Shown piece by piece: positions 42,884 to 52,057 of a DNA stretch of 64,000 nt; the stretch's first letter is position 1; the number at the start of each line of letters is the position of its first letter. The position numbers and the translations under genes were made by a program. The stretch is from positions 124,001-188,000 of the forward strand of contig JAXGRD010000001.1 of NCBI GenBank assembly GCA_040766105.1, given 5' to 3'. The notes under the pieces are model-generated. The model saw nothing but the letters and a program-made list of their open reading frames with translations. It was not told the DNA's origin and did no database searches. This DNA is from JAXGRD01 sp040766105. Its GTDB lineage: Bacteria; Bacillota; Clostridia; Peptostreptococcales; Anaerovoracaceae.

Positions 42884-43950
42884 TTGACTAGCTTTCGGAG
42901 GTTTTCTCCGTAGGGGGGAGTGACAATCCCCTTTTCCGTAATCACAGCTGATATATATCGATGGTCCGTCACATCAAAGGCCGGATTGAACACCTTAATC
43001 CCCTGTGGTGCCATATCTTCCTTGTACCACAGGCGATATATCTCTTCTTCTGCTCTGTTTTCGATGATAATTTCTTCTCCCGAAGAGATTTCCATGTCTA
43101 TGGTGGGGGTGGGAACAAACATGTAAAAGGGGATATTGTATTCCTTGGCAAGAATCGCCAAGGCAGCCGTCCCAATCTTGTTGGCACCGTCGCCATTGGC
43201 CGCCATGCGGTCACAACCCACCAATATGGCATCCACCAGTCCTCTCTTCATGACCACAGAGGACATGTTGTCGCAGATGAGGGTCACGTCCACACCCGAC
43301 TTATTCAGCTCCCAGGCGGTAAGTCTGCCGCCCTGGAGAAGTGGTCTGGTCTCATCGGCAAAGACCTTAAAGTCGTATCCTCTCTCCTGTCCCAAATGTA
43401 TGGGGGAAAGAGCCGTGCCGTAGCCGGTAGTCGCCAAGGCTCCTGCATTGCAATGGGTAAGAATGCCCATCCCAGGCTTCAGAAGGCTCAGTCCATGTTC
43501 GCCCATAGCCAAACATGCCTTCTGATCTTCCTTATGAATCTCCTGCGCCTCTCGCAACAGTTCTTCCTCGATATATTCCCTTTCTTGGCGCCAAGAGGGA
43601 TCCATACACAGCCCGTCTCCTAGAGACAAGATTTTTCGCTCCATTCTCTCAAGAGCCCAAGAAAGGTTGACTGCAGTGGGTCTGGCCCCGGCCAAATATG
43701 CCTTTAGTTCAGTGAATTTCCTTAGCAGTTCATCGTAATCACCGGCTTCTTCGTTGCGCAAAGCAACCACAATGCCGTATGCCGCAGCCACGCCAATTGC
43801 CGGTGCCCCTCGTACCCGCAGAGAAAGGATTGCCTCAAAGACATCCTCCTTTGTTTCCAGTTCTATATACTTTTCTTCTCCGGGAAGGAGGGTCTGATCC
43901 AAAACGATCAAACGCCCATCCTCATACCGCAATGTTTGTATGTTTAGCAA
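42880..43950 (-). CDS. mtnA: S-methyl-5-thioribose-1-phosphate isomerase
   Basis: MtnA converts methylthioribose-1-phosphate to methylthioribulose-1-phosphate in methionine salvage. The 356-residue protein carries RVRGAPAIGVAAAYG, HCNAGALATTGYGTALSP with the catalytic Cys region, and VGCDRMAANGDGANKIGT with the catalytic Asp. Other salvage genes are not in view. A related ribose-1,5-bisphosphate isomerase is less likely given the bacterial context and length. Confidence 0.94.
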   Translation of the reverse strand: MLNIQTLRYEDGRLIVLDQTLLPGEEKYIELETKEDVFEAILSLRVRGAPAIGVAAAYGIVVALRNEEAGDYDELLRKFTELKAYLAGARPTAVNLSWALERMERKILSLGDGLCMDPSWRQEREYIEEELLREAQEIHKEDQKACLAMGEHGLSLLKPGMGILTHCNAGALATTGYGTALSPIHLGQERGYDFKVFADETRPLLQGGRLTAWELNKSGVDVTLICDNMSSVVMKRGLVDAILVGCDRMAANGDGANKIGTAALAILAKEYNIPFYMFVPTPTIDMEISSGEEIIIENRAEEEIYRLWYKEDMAPQGIKVFNPAFDVTDHRYISAVITEKGIVTPPYGENLRKLVK

Positions 43951-43986
43951 TGTGTTTTCCTCCTAGGCCAGTATACCATAAATGTC

Positions 43987-44021
43987 AAAAACCCGAAAAG
44001 CAATCCTGAGATTGCTTTTCG
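43987..44021 (-). terminator. terminator of patA
   Basis: Perfect 12-bp stem (43994-44005 and 44010-44021) with a 4-nt loop, followed on the minus strand by GGTTTTTG. Confidence 0.92.
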
Positions 44022-44055
44022 AGATAGTTTGATATATAAGGGGAAATTGTTTGAT

Positions 44056-45417
44056 TTACAGGTTGAATTCCTTCTTCACGTCTACAATTGCCTCTTCCAG
44101 CTTGGTCAGAACTTCCTTGATGGTTTCTTCTGTCTGTACTGCAGGTGGCTCGATACGAACAGTCTTGGCATTTACCAATGTTCCGGCTGTCATGACGTGT
44201 CTTGCGAAGAGTCCCTTTGTAACAGCGTATCCAACTTCTGCTTCTGGGAATTCCATACAAATCAACAGTCCGGCACCTCTGAAGTCCTTCAGAACTGTGG
44301 GATACTTCTTCTGCAGTTCTGCCAGGCCATCCATGTAGATCTTACCCTTAGCAGCACACTGTCCCGGGATATCGTTTTCCAACATGTACTTAATGGTGGA
44401 AATAGCTGCGGAACAAGCCAATGGGTTTCCGCCGAATGTGGGGGAACCAAGAATCCATGGGTTGTCGATAAGCTTTTCTACCCACATCTTAGGTCTTGCG
44501 ATGATTCCGGTGATGGGCATAACGCCGCCGCCGAAAGCCTTACCATATGTCATGATGTCTGGAACTACGTTCTCGTCTTCTACTCTCCACATGGTTCCGC
44601 AACGTCCCATACCGGTCTGGATTTCATCACAAATCATTGCAACGCCATACTTGTCACAGATTTCTCTAACCTTAGGCAGGTATCCTTTCGGAGGAATCAT
44701 AACGCCGGCTTCACCCTGGATAGGCTCGATGATAACGCCCGCCACCTTTTCGCCTACTGTCTGCAGGTTCTTGATTGCCGCTTCCATTGCTTCGGCATTA
44801 CCGAACTCAACGTGCTGTACCTGCTGGATCATGGGAAGATAATCTTCTCTGTAAGCACCCTTACCACCCATGGAGATTGCTCCGAAGGATTTTCCGTGGA
44901 ATGCGCCTACTGTGGAGATGTACCATCTGCCGCCTGTAGCCAATCTTGCTAATTTCAGTGCCATTTCAACAGCTTCTGCTCCACCGTTGGTGAAGAAGCA
45001 GTACTGCAGGTCTCCCGGTGTGATCTGTGCAACTAGGTTTGCCAGATATCCTCTGAGGGGATCCACCAATTCCTGGGAGTGGAGTGCATATCTATCCAAC
45101 TGCGCCTTTACGGTCTTCAGGATAGCAGGGTTTCTGTGTCCGCAAGTATAGATTCCGAATCCGCCCAAGCAGTCGATGAACTGTACGCCGTCCAGATCTT
45201 CAAAGTGCTCTTCGGAGTCTGTCCACTCGATAAATGCAGAGTCTGTTGATACAGATTTTCTGTATTCCAACCAACCCGGGTTTACGTTTTCGTTGAAGTT
45301 GCTGATGGCATCATCATGGATGGTGACCTTATCTTCAGCCGTAAGCTCAGGCTTTTCGATGTAGTCAACGACTCTTCTTGCTAGTTCTAGTGCTTTTTCT
45401 TTATTCATTGCAGTCAT
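44056..45417 (-). CDS. patA: putrescine aminotransferase
   Basis: The 453-residue class III aminotransferase is close to E. coli YgjG/PatA by its signature stretches: VNPGWLEYRKSV, FIDCLGGFGIYTCGHRNP, HSQELVDPLRGYLA, EPIQGEAGVMIPPKGYL and NAKTVRIEPPAVQT. The PLP lysine lies in TYGKAFGGGVMP. It would convert putrescine (also cadaverine) to the amino-aldehyde. AGGAGG precedes the ATG. A sigma-54 promoter lies upstream, so amine use appears to be under the same kind of control as lysine fermentation. Confidence 0.93.
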   Translation of the reverse strand: MTAMNKEKALELARRVVDYIEKPELTAEDKVTIHDDAISNFNENVNPGWLEYRKSVSTDSAFIEWTDSEEHFEDLDGVQFIDCLGGFGIYTCGHRNPAILKTVKAQLDRYALHSQELVDPLRGYLANLVAQITPGDLQYCFFTNGGAEAVEMALKLARLATGGRWYISTVGAFHGKSFGAISMGGKGAYREDYLPMIQQVQHVEFGNAEAMEAAIKNLQTVGEKVAGVIIEPIQGEAGVMIPPKGYLPKVREICDKYGVAMICDEIQTGMGRCGTMWRVEDENVVPDIMTYGKAFGGGVMPITGIIARPKMWVEKLIDNPWILGSPTFGGNPLACSAAISTIKYMLENDIPGQCAAKGKIYMDGLAELQKKYPTVLKDFRGAGLLICMEFPEAEVGYAVTKGLFARHVMTAGTLVNAKTVRIEPPAVQTEETIKEVLTKLEEAIVDVKKEFNL

Positions 45418-45484
45418 TCTATGACCTCCTCTTTACTGCCGTCCGATAGATGACGGCTACAATATAACACTTGCCCATTAATAG

Positions 45485-45500
45485 AGCAAAACTCGTGCCA
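45485..45500 (-). promoter_or_regulatory. sigma-54 promoter of patA
   Basis: On the minus strand TGGCAC (45495-45500), five bases, TTGCT (45485-45489): full -24/-12 match, 67 nt upstream of the patA start. Confidence 0.9.
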
Positions 45501-45621
45501 TCTTATTTCCAGTTCTTTACTTTTCACCGAATTATGCGCCATCGTCCAGTAATTTCAAGGATATTTCCATATGGCAATTTGGAATTTTGCGAAAACTCTG
45601 TCGGAAAACGCAGATTATTTA

Positions 45622-45666
45622 TCTCAATTCTTGTAATATACCCCCGGTATTATCTCATACTTGAGA
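45622..45666. promoter_or_regulatory. imperfect dyad upstream of patA
   Basis: Outer arms TCTCAA and TTGAGA and inner arms ATACC and GGTAT around CCC, with little symmetry between. It lies 120-165 bp upstream of the patA -24 box, a fitting place for an activator site, but it does not resemble the kdd palindromes. Nothing else is seen in this 370-bp gap except the two promoters. Confidence 0.35.
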
Positions 45667-45788
45667 CACACTAGTATTGTGATTCAATTCTTTCAGGGGA
45701 AGATTATTTATGACAGTAGTTTTTTTGCCGTAGTGTGTTATAATGTATTCTTAAATTGCGTACTCAGAATGTATCAGTGGAGGCATAC

Positions 45789-46265
45789 ATGATTGCATGG
45801 TTAACCGGAACCTACTTCGGAAAAATATTGGTTACTTTTTTTATGTCAGCCGTTCCGATTATTGAGCTTCGCGGAGGAATCCCTTGGGGGGTTGCCCACG
45901 ATCTGCCACCTTTGGTTTCATATACCGCCGCTGTCTTAGGGAACATGCTTCCCATTCCAATTATCCTCGTCTTTTTACAGCACGTTTTTAATTGGTTGCG
46001 AACCTTTGAAAAAACGAGAGGATTGGTAGAACGTCTTGAAAGACGTGCCCACCTAAAGGGACAGAAGGTCGAAAAATACAGAGATTTAGGGCTACTCATA
46101 TTAGTGGCCATCCCACTTCCCGGAACCGGTGCATGGACAGGAGCCTTGGTGGCTTCCGTCTTGAACATCCCCCCCAAAAGAGCCTACGTGGTAATTTTTC
46201 TAGGGGTCTGCCTTGCGGGAATCGCCATGCTTCTCCTGAGCCATGGCGTGAAAGCCGTTATCTAA
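45789..46265 (+). CDS. COG2426 small membrane protein (putative small multidrug export family)
   Basis: A 158-residue protein with four or five hydrophobic segments and the family motif AVPIIELRGGIPWG near the start and AIPLPGTGAWTGALVAS in the middle. I chose the ATG at 45789 because GGAGG lies 5 nt upstream. An extended -10 (TGTTATAAT, 45736-45744) precedes it. The family name is historical; the function is unproven. Confidence 0.87.
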   Translation: MIAWLTGTYFGKILVTFFMSAVPIIELRGGIPWGVAHDLPPLVSYTAAVLGNMLPIPIILVFLQHVFNWLRTFEKTRGLVERLERRAHLKGQKVEKYRDLGLLILVAIPLPGTGAWTGALVASVLNIPPKRAYVVIFLGVCLAGIAMLLLSHGVKAVI

Positions 46266-46282
46266 CCGAGGGATAAAAACTA

Positions 46283-46310
46283 CGCTACCGACAAATGCCG
46301 GTAGCGCTTT
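46283..46310 (+). terminator. terminator of the COG2426 gene
   Basis: Perfect 8-bp stem CGCTACCG / CGGTAGCG with an 8-nt loop followed by CTTTT. Confidence 0.88.
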
Positions 46311-46317
46311 TACTTGT

Positions 46318-47508
46318 TTATATGGAGTAATTGTCGAAATATCCTTGGATGTAGACGATGGGCGTTCCCTTGTCTCCGCTGCCTGATGTTAGGTCGCAGA
46401 GAGAGCCGATTAGGTCCGTCAATCTTCTTGGGGTGGTTCCTTGGGATGCCATATCCCCTTCCAGATCCTCCCCCTTGTTTCGAATAGTTGCAGAGATGGC
46501 TTCTTTCAGCGCCTCTCCCTCCAAGTGGGCAAAGTCGTTGTCCGCCAAATACTTCAATTTGATTTCATTGGGCGTTCCGTCCAGTCCCGGGGTAAATCCC
46601 GGAGATACTACAGGATCGGCCAGTTCCCAAATCTGTCCCACCGGATCCTTAAATGCACCGTCACCATATACCATTACTTCGATGGTCTTCCCCGTAGCCT
46701 CTTTGATCTTTTTCTGCAGGTTCATGACAAAATCGGTACAATCATTGGGAAAAAGTTTCACCGTTTCTTCCGTAGCCTTGTTGGATCCCAGAATCCCGTA
46801 CTGGTCGTTGAATCCGCTGCCCTCTACACTCTCCGTGAGAATCTCGTCCATGCCAAGAATTATCTTCCCGCCGTTCTCCTTGAGAATTCTCTTCGTCCGC
46901 TTTCGGGAGTGAATGTCACAAGCAAGAATCTTGTCTGTATAGGACAAAATCGTCCGCGGGTCGTTGCTGAAGATGATTTCCACCTCCGCCCCTTCTTCCC
47001 GTATCAGGTCACTGTAGTAGGCAACATAATCCATCCCCGTAAAAGGATGTTTCGGGTCGCCAAACTTCTCTCTAAATTCCTTGTAGGTGAGCACATCGCT
47101 GTAGGGATTGATGCCCGCCTCTTCCATAATATCCGGATCCAACAGATGGTTCCCCACTTCATCACAGGGGTAGCTGAGCATCAGAACAATCTTGTCCGCA
47201 CCCTTGGCAATGCCTCGGAGACAGATGGCAAATCGGTTTCGGCTGAGGATGGGGAAGATTACCCCTATGGATCCTCCACCAAATTTATTTCTCACATCGG
47301 CGGCAATTTGATCGGTGGTCGCATAGTTCCCTTCCGCTCTTGCCACAACAGCTTCCGTAACTGCCAAAATATCTCTGTCTTCGACGGTAAATTCTCCGGC
47401 CTTTGCAGCATCCAATACAACATCGGTCACGATCTTTTCCAGATCATCTCCTCGCTTGATAATGGGTGCTCGCAATCCTCTCGAGACAGTTCCTACTCTT
47501 CTTTCCAT
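46318..47508 (-). CDS. F420-0:gamma-glutamyl ligase (CofE) family protein
   Basis: The 396-residue protein is longer than CofE (about 250). The first part has family features: an opening beta strand, ILAVTEAVVARAEGN and the phosphate/metal region HSRKRTKRIL. Later MVYGDGAFKDPVGQIWELADP and a C-terminal stretch of serines and glycines are seen. Homologues occur in many Clostridia that are not known to make F420, so another glutamyl-ligation substrate is likely. Start at 47508, with AAGGAG upstream. Confidence 0.8.
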   Translation of the reverse strand: MERRVGTVSRGLRAPIIKRGDDLEKIVTDVVLDAAKAGEFTVEDRDILAVTEAVVARAEGNYATTDQIAADVRNKFGGGSIGVIFPILSRNRFAICLRGIAKGADKIVLMLSYPCDEVGNHLLDPDIMEEAGINPYSDVLTYKEFREKFGDPKHPFTGMDYVAYYSDLIREEGAEVEIIFSNDPRTILSYTDKILACDIHSRKRTKRILKENGGKIILGMDEILTESVEGSGFNDQYGILGSNKATEETVKLFPNDCTDFVMNLQKKIKEATGKTIEVMVYGDGAFKDPVGQIWELADPVVSPGFTPGLDGTPNEIKLKYLADNDFAHLEGEALKEAISATIRNKGEDLEGDMASQGTTPRRLTDLIGSLCDLTSGSGDKGTPIVYIQGYFDNYSI

Positions 47509-47575
47509 TCTCCCGGTCTCCTTCAATAATCTTACTTGACGACGATAAGATTATACCATTTATGGAGGGGAAATA

Positions 47576-49720
47576 CTATATCTTCTTGTACCGCAAGCGC
47601 AGTGCATTGGCAACTACACATACCGAAGAAGCGGACATGGCAGCGGCGGCGAACATGGGGCTGAGCATCCAACCGGTAAGAGGGTACAACACGCCTGCGG
47701 CAAGGGGGATGCCCAATACGTTGTAGATAAACGCCCAAAATAGGTTTTGTTTGATATTTCGAACCGTAGCGCGACTCAGTCGGATCATTCGTCCCACCGC
47801 CGACAGATTCTCTGTCATGAGGACCACGTCAGCAGAGGCGATGGCGACATCCGTACCGGCGCCAATGGCAATGCCCACATCAGCGCGGGCAATGGCAGGG
47901 GCATCGTTGATACCGTCTCCCACCATGGCGACTACCTTACCCTCTTGCTTCAAGCTATCAATAACCCCGTCCTTTTCGTGGGGTTTCACGTTCCCCATGA
48001 CGGAATCAATGGCCAGCTCTCGGGCAATGGCCTCACCTGTTTCCTGATTATCTCCGGTGAGCATGCGAACTTCTATATCCAACTGATGTAGTTCCTTCAC
48101 TGCATCCTTTGCCGATTCCTTGGGAACGTCCTGCAAAGCGATGGCGCCCAACAAGATGCCTTGACCTGCAACATACATGAGGGTCTTTCCCGCCTTATGA
48201 AGGTCTCTTCCCATATCTATACCTGTAATATTTTCATCTTCCATCAGTTCCATATTTCCAACGGCATAAGTGTGACCTTCCAAAGTCGCCACGATTCCCT
48301 TTCCCGGCTTTGCTTCAAAGGAATCAATCCGCCCTAATGCCACACCTCTTTTCTCGGCTTCCTTTACGATGGCAGTGCCCAAGGGATGCTCCGACGCCTG
48401 TTCCAAAGTCGCCGTCAAAGCAAGCAAATCATCTTCCTCCAGCTTCAAGGAAACCACATCGGTGATGATTGGTGTTCCCTTGGTCAAGGTTCCCGTCTTG
48501 TCCATGAGGATTACATCAATGTCTCGTGCCTTCTCCAGTGCTTCCGCCGACTTAAAGAGGATGCCACCGGAAGCTCCTCTTCCCGTGCCCACCATCACCG
48601 CTACGGGCGTTGCCAAGCCCAAGGCACAGGGGCAGGAAATGACCAGAACGGATATGCCCACCGTGAGGGCTTTGCCAAAATCTCCCGCGGCAAACCACCA
48701 GACCACAGCGGCAATCAATGCCAACACCATAACCACCGGCACGAAAATCCCGGCAACCTTATCCGCCAATCGTGCCATAGGCGCCTTGCTGGCAGTCGCT
48801 TCTTCTACCAAGGCAATAATTTGGGACAAGGTCGTATCTTCTCCCACTCTGGTCGCACGAAAAACAAAATATCCAAACACATTTACCGTTGCAGCCGCAA
48901 CACTGTCTCCCGGTTTTTTTGCCACGGGCATGCTTTCACCGGTCAGAGCAGACTCATCAATTTCCGTTTCTCCCGACTCGACCACACCGTCCACAGGCAC
49001 CCTCTCCCCGGGCTTCACTCCCAGCAAGTCTCCCGGCACCACCTCTTCAACCGGGACCTCCCTCTCTACGCCCTCTCGGATGACCCGCGCCGTCTGAGGT
49101 GCCAAATCCATCAACTTCCGTATGGCGTCCCCCGTCTTTCCCTTGGAGCGCGCCTCCAGAAGCTTACCCAGAGTCACCAAGGTCAAAATCATACCGGCAG
49201 ACTCAAAATAGGCATAGAGAACCGCTGCCGCAGAGCCCACCGCAATCAAACTGTCCATGTTGGGGGATCTTTTGAAAAGCATCTTAAATCCCACCGTATA
49301 GTACTTGTAGTTAATCAGCAAAATAGGCAACAAAAGAATCCCTTGGGCAACGAGGGAGGCTCTTCCCTCCAAGGGTACCGGCACGCCCATCATGTGTCCC
49401 ATGGACAGGTACACCAGGGGCAAAGCGAAAATCAAGGAGATGACAAACCGACGCTGCATCTCCTTCCGCTCATCCTTCTCTCCCACAGACCGGCTCGCCC
49501 TGTCCTCTGACCTCGCCGGCTCCGCCTTGTAGCCTGCGGCCTCCACCGTCGCCATGATGTCCGGAGAAGATACCGTCTTCTCATCAAAATCCACCACCAT
49601 GGTTTCCAGCAACAAATTTACTTCCGCCTTCCGGACACCCTCCATGGCGTTGACATCTTTCTCTATTTTTGCAGAACAGGCAGCACAGCCCATCCCCGTG
49701 ATATTATATTTTTCTTTCAT
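47576..49720 (-). CDS. copA: copper-translocating P1B-type ATPase
   Basis: The 714-residue pump has an N-terminal heavy-metal domain with GMGCAACSAK (Cu-binding CxxC), the intramembrane CPCALGLATP, the phosphorylation site DKTGTLTKG, the HP dipeptide in EQASEHPLG and MVGDGINDAPAIA. It exports Cu(I) to protect the cytoplasm. It is transcribed away from feoAB with a palindromic operator in the 91-bp gap. No chaperone gene (copZ) or CsoR/CopY gene is adjacent. Confidence 0.96.
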   Translation of the reverse strand: MKEKYNITGMGCAACSAKIEKDVNAMEGVRKAEVNLLLETMVVDFDEKTVSSPDIMATVEAAGYKAEPARSEDRASRSVGEKDERKEMQRRFVISLIFALPLVYLSMGHMMGVPVPLEGRASLVAQGILLLPILLINYKYYTVGFKMLFKRSPNMDSLIAVGSAAAVLYAYFESAGMILTLVTLGKLLEARSKGKTGDAIRKLMDLAPQTARVIREGVEREVPVEEVVPGDLLGVKPGERVPVDGVVESGETEIDESALTGESMPVAKKPGDSVAAATVNVFGYFVFRATRVGEDTTLSQIIALVEEATASKAPMARLADKVAGIFVPVVMVLALIAAVVWWFAAGDFGKALTVGISVLVISCPCALGLATPVAVMVGTGRGASGGILFKSAEALEKARDIDVILMDKTGTLTKGTPIITDVVSLKLEEDDLLALTATLEQASEHPLGTAIVKEAEKRGVALGRIDSFEAKPGKGIVATLEGHTYAVGNMELMEDENITGIDMGRDLHKAGKTLMYVAGQGILLGAIALQDVPKESAKDAVKELHQLDIEVRMLTGDNQETGEAIARELAIDSVMGNVKPHEKDGVIDSLKQEGKVVAMVGDGINDAPAIARADVGIAIGAGTDVAIASADVVLMTENLSAVGRMIRLSRATVRNIKQNLFWAFIYNVLGIPLAAGVLYPLTGWMLSPMFAAAAMSASSVCVVANALRLRYKKI

Positions 49721-49757
49721 CGTTTTCTCCCGCCCCGTTGGGCAATTTTTTTCTTGG

Positions 49758-49785
49758 TTACAATATACCCAAATTGGGGTACAAT
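49758..49785. promoter_or_regulatory. shared copA/feoA control region with palindromic operator
   Basis: On the plus strand TTACAA (49758-49763) and TACAAT (49780-49785) are 16 nt apart and point to feoA. A 16-bp palindrome TACCC-AAATTG-GGGTA with a single mismatched pair (49766-49781) fills the spacer. On the other strand a TATATT (49762-49767) could serve copA. The site looks like those of copper-sensing CsoR or MerR-type regulators. Confidence 0.5.
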
Positions 49786-49811
49786 TAACCTACCATTGAA
49801 AGGAAGCAGAA

Positions 49812-50051
49812 ATGACATTAGACCATCTTCGCCCGGGACAGACCGGGCAAATCATAAATATACGAGGTAAAGGCGCCGCAAGAAGACGCTACCTGGATCT
49901 GGGACTGACCCCCAAAACGGTGGTCATGGTTCGAAAGGTCGCTCCTCTGGGAGACCCTATGGAGATTTCTTTGCGCGGGTTTGAGTTGACCCTTCGCAAG
50001 GAAGAGGCAAAGAATATTGAAGTGGAGGAGATTGACGCATGTATCCTGTAA
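49812..50051 (+). CDS. feoA: ferrous iron transport protein A
   Basis: A 79-residue SH3-like protein (RPGQTGQIINIRGKGAARRRYLDLGL and DPMEISLRGFELTLRKEEA) typical of FeoA. It assists FeoB. It overlaps feoB by 13 nt. AAAGGAAGC lies upstream of the ATG. Confidence 0.93.
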   Translation: MTLDHLRPGQTGQIINIRGKGAARRRYLDLGLTPKTVVMVRKVAPLGDPMEISLRGFELTLRKEEAKNIEVEEIDACIL

Positions 50052-52057
50052 ACATCGCATTGGTAGGGAATCCCAACAGCGGATTGACGACCGTTTTCAA
50101 CCAGATGACCGACGGTGTAACCCACAAAGGAAATTATACCACACCTTCCCGCATGACTAAGGAAGGGGCGGTAAAAAATCACAAGGGAGTCAACGTCATT
50201 GAGCTCCCCGGTCTCTATTCCCTCACCGCCTACAGCATCGATGATATCTCCACCAGAGACATTCTCATCAAGGAAAAACCGGATGTCATCGTCAATGTGG
50301 TGGATGCAACGGGCTTCGAACGAAGCCTCTATTTAACGTTGCAGTTGATGGAGCTGGAAATGCCCATGGTTATTGCCTTGAACATGATGGACGAGGTGCG
50401 GAAGAACAACATTGAAATCGACATCCAGATGCTTTCCGAAAGACTGACCCTGCCGGTGATCCCCATTGCGGCCAGCAAGAATCAGGGTATCCACGAATTG
50501 ATTCACTATTCTTTGGAGGCGGTGAAGGAGCATACGGTTCCCCACAAAATCGACTTTTGCACCGGTCCGGTTCATACGGCCATCCACACCTGCGCCCACT
50601 TGGTGGAGGAATATGCCAAGCGGGCAGAACTGCCCCTTCGCTATTGCAGCACAAAAATTGTGGAGGGCGACGAACCCACCATCGACGAGTTGAAACTGCC
50701 CCAAGCGGAACTGGATATCATCGACCACATCATCGACGATATGGAAGATCATCTGTCTACAGACAGAGAGGCCGCCATGGCGGATATGCGCTATGCCGCC
50801 ATCAAGGAACTGAGCGATGCGGTCATCAAAAGACCCACAGAGAGCACAAAGGAGCGTGATCGCTCCATAAAAATCGACAAGGTTCTCACCAACCGCATAT
50901 TTGCCATTCCCATTTTCTTGGCAATCATGATGCTGGTGTTCTACTTCACCTTCTCCTCTATTGGGGAATGGTTATCTCAGGGTTTGTCCTACTGGATCGA
51001 CTTGTCCGTCGCCGGGATTGCACAGTGGCTGGAAAACATCAATGCCGGACCCGTGATATCTTCTCTGATTATTGACGGTGTCTGTGCGGGAGTGGGGAGC
51101 GTCCTTTCCTTTGTCCCCCGAATTGCCGTGCTGTTCTTCTTTCTTTCGATTTTGGAAGACAGCGGCTATATGCCTCGGGTGGCATTTGTTATGGACAAGC
51201 TGCTTCGTAAGATTGGGCTTTCGGGACGGAGCATCGTCCCCATGCTCATCGGCTTCGGTTGTTCCGTTCCGGCCATCATGGCAACAAGATCTCTTCCCAG
51301 TAGGCGAGATCGATTTTTGACGATTACTTTGATTCCCTTCATGTCGTGCAGCGCCAAGCTGCCCCTGTACGCCATGTTTACCACGGCATTCTTTGAAGAC
51401 CACCGTGCATTGATTATGATGTCCATCTACCTGCTAGGCATCTTGGTGTCCATCATCTGTGCCTTGATCTTTAAGCACACCATCTACAAGGGCGACACGG
51501 TTCCCTTCCTCATGGTACTTCCCACCTACCGAAGGCCTGCCGCCAAGAGCGTTTGGCTGCGCATGTGGGAAAATGCCCGGGGCTTTATTAAGAAAGCCTT
51601 TACCATTGTATTTCTGGCAACGATTGTTATCTGGTTTTTGCAGAGTTTTAACTGGAGCCTTTCCATGGTGGATTCGCCCAATGAAAGCATTTTGGCTTCC
51701 ATCGGAAAGTTCCTCTCCCCCATATTTGCACCCCTCGGCCTGTCGGATTGGCGAGCCTCCACTGCCCTGATTACCGGTCTATCCGCCAAGGAAGCTGTGG
51801 TCAGCACCTTTGCAGTCCTTACCGGTTCTTCGGGAAGCGCCGCCCTAAGTGCGGCATTGATCCAGATATTTACGCCCCTGACCGCATTTACCTTTATGGT
51901 CTTCTGCCTTCTGTACATGCCCTGTGTGGCAACATTGGCGTCTGTGAAGCGGGAAATGAACGGCTGGAGATACGCCCTTCTGGTGGTCTTCTTTCAGACC
52001 GGCGTGGCTTGGATTGTATCCTTCGTCGTCTATCAGTTGGGTAGCTTAATATTGTAG
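50039..52057 (+). CDS. feoB: ferrous iron transport protein B, with altered G1 motif
   Basis: The 672-residue protein has an N-terminal G-protein domain and a membrane domain with typical gate motifs (GFGCSVPAIMATR, FMSCSAKLPLY). The G1 loop reads GNPNSGLTT (residues 10-18) where FeoB normally has GKTT, and switch I lacks the usual GNWPGVTVE. G3 is ELPG rather than DLPG; G4 NMMD is normal. Weak or altered GTP binding is inferred. The gene's tail overlaps the convergent lipoprotein gene by 25 bp. Confidence 0.92.
   Translation: MYPVNIALVGNPNSGLTTVFNQMTDGVTHKGNYTTPSRMTKEGAVKNHKGVNVIELPGLYSLTAYSIDDISTRDILIKEKPDVIVNVVDATGFERSLYLTLQLMELEMPMVIALNMMDEVRKNNIEIDIQMLSERLTLPVIPIAASKNQGIHELIHYSLEAVKEHTVPHKIDFCTGPVHTAIHTCAHLVEEYAKRAELPLRYCSTKIVEGDEPTIDELKLPQAELDIIDHIIDDMEDHLSTDREAAMADMRYAAIKELSDAVIKRPTESTKERDRSIKIDKVLTNRIFAIPIFLAIMMLVFYFTFSSIGEWLSQGLSYWIDLSVAGIAQWLENINAGPVISSLIIDGVCAGVGSVLSFVPRIAVLFFFLSILEDSGYMPRVAFVMDKLLRKIGLSGRSIVPMLIGFGCSVPAIMATRSLPSRRDRFLTITLIPFMSCSAKLPLYAMFTTAFFEDHRALIMMSIYLLGILVSIICALIFKHTIYKGDTVPFLMVLPTYRRPAAKSVWLRMWENARGFIKKAFTIVFLATIVIWFLQSFNWSLSMVDSPNESILASIGKFLSPIFAPLGLSDWRASTALITGLSAKEAVVSTFAVLTGSSGSAALSAALIQIFTPLTAFTFMVFCLLYMPCVATLASVKREMNGWRYALLVVFFQTGVAWIVSFVVYQLGSLIL

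Noticed and set aside
48386..49510. A long plus-strand open frame opposite copA
   Set aside because: It is rich in His, Arg and Gln as expected from an antisense frame, and copA is clearly the real gene.
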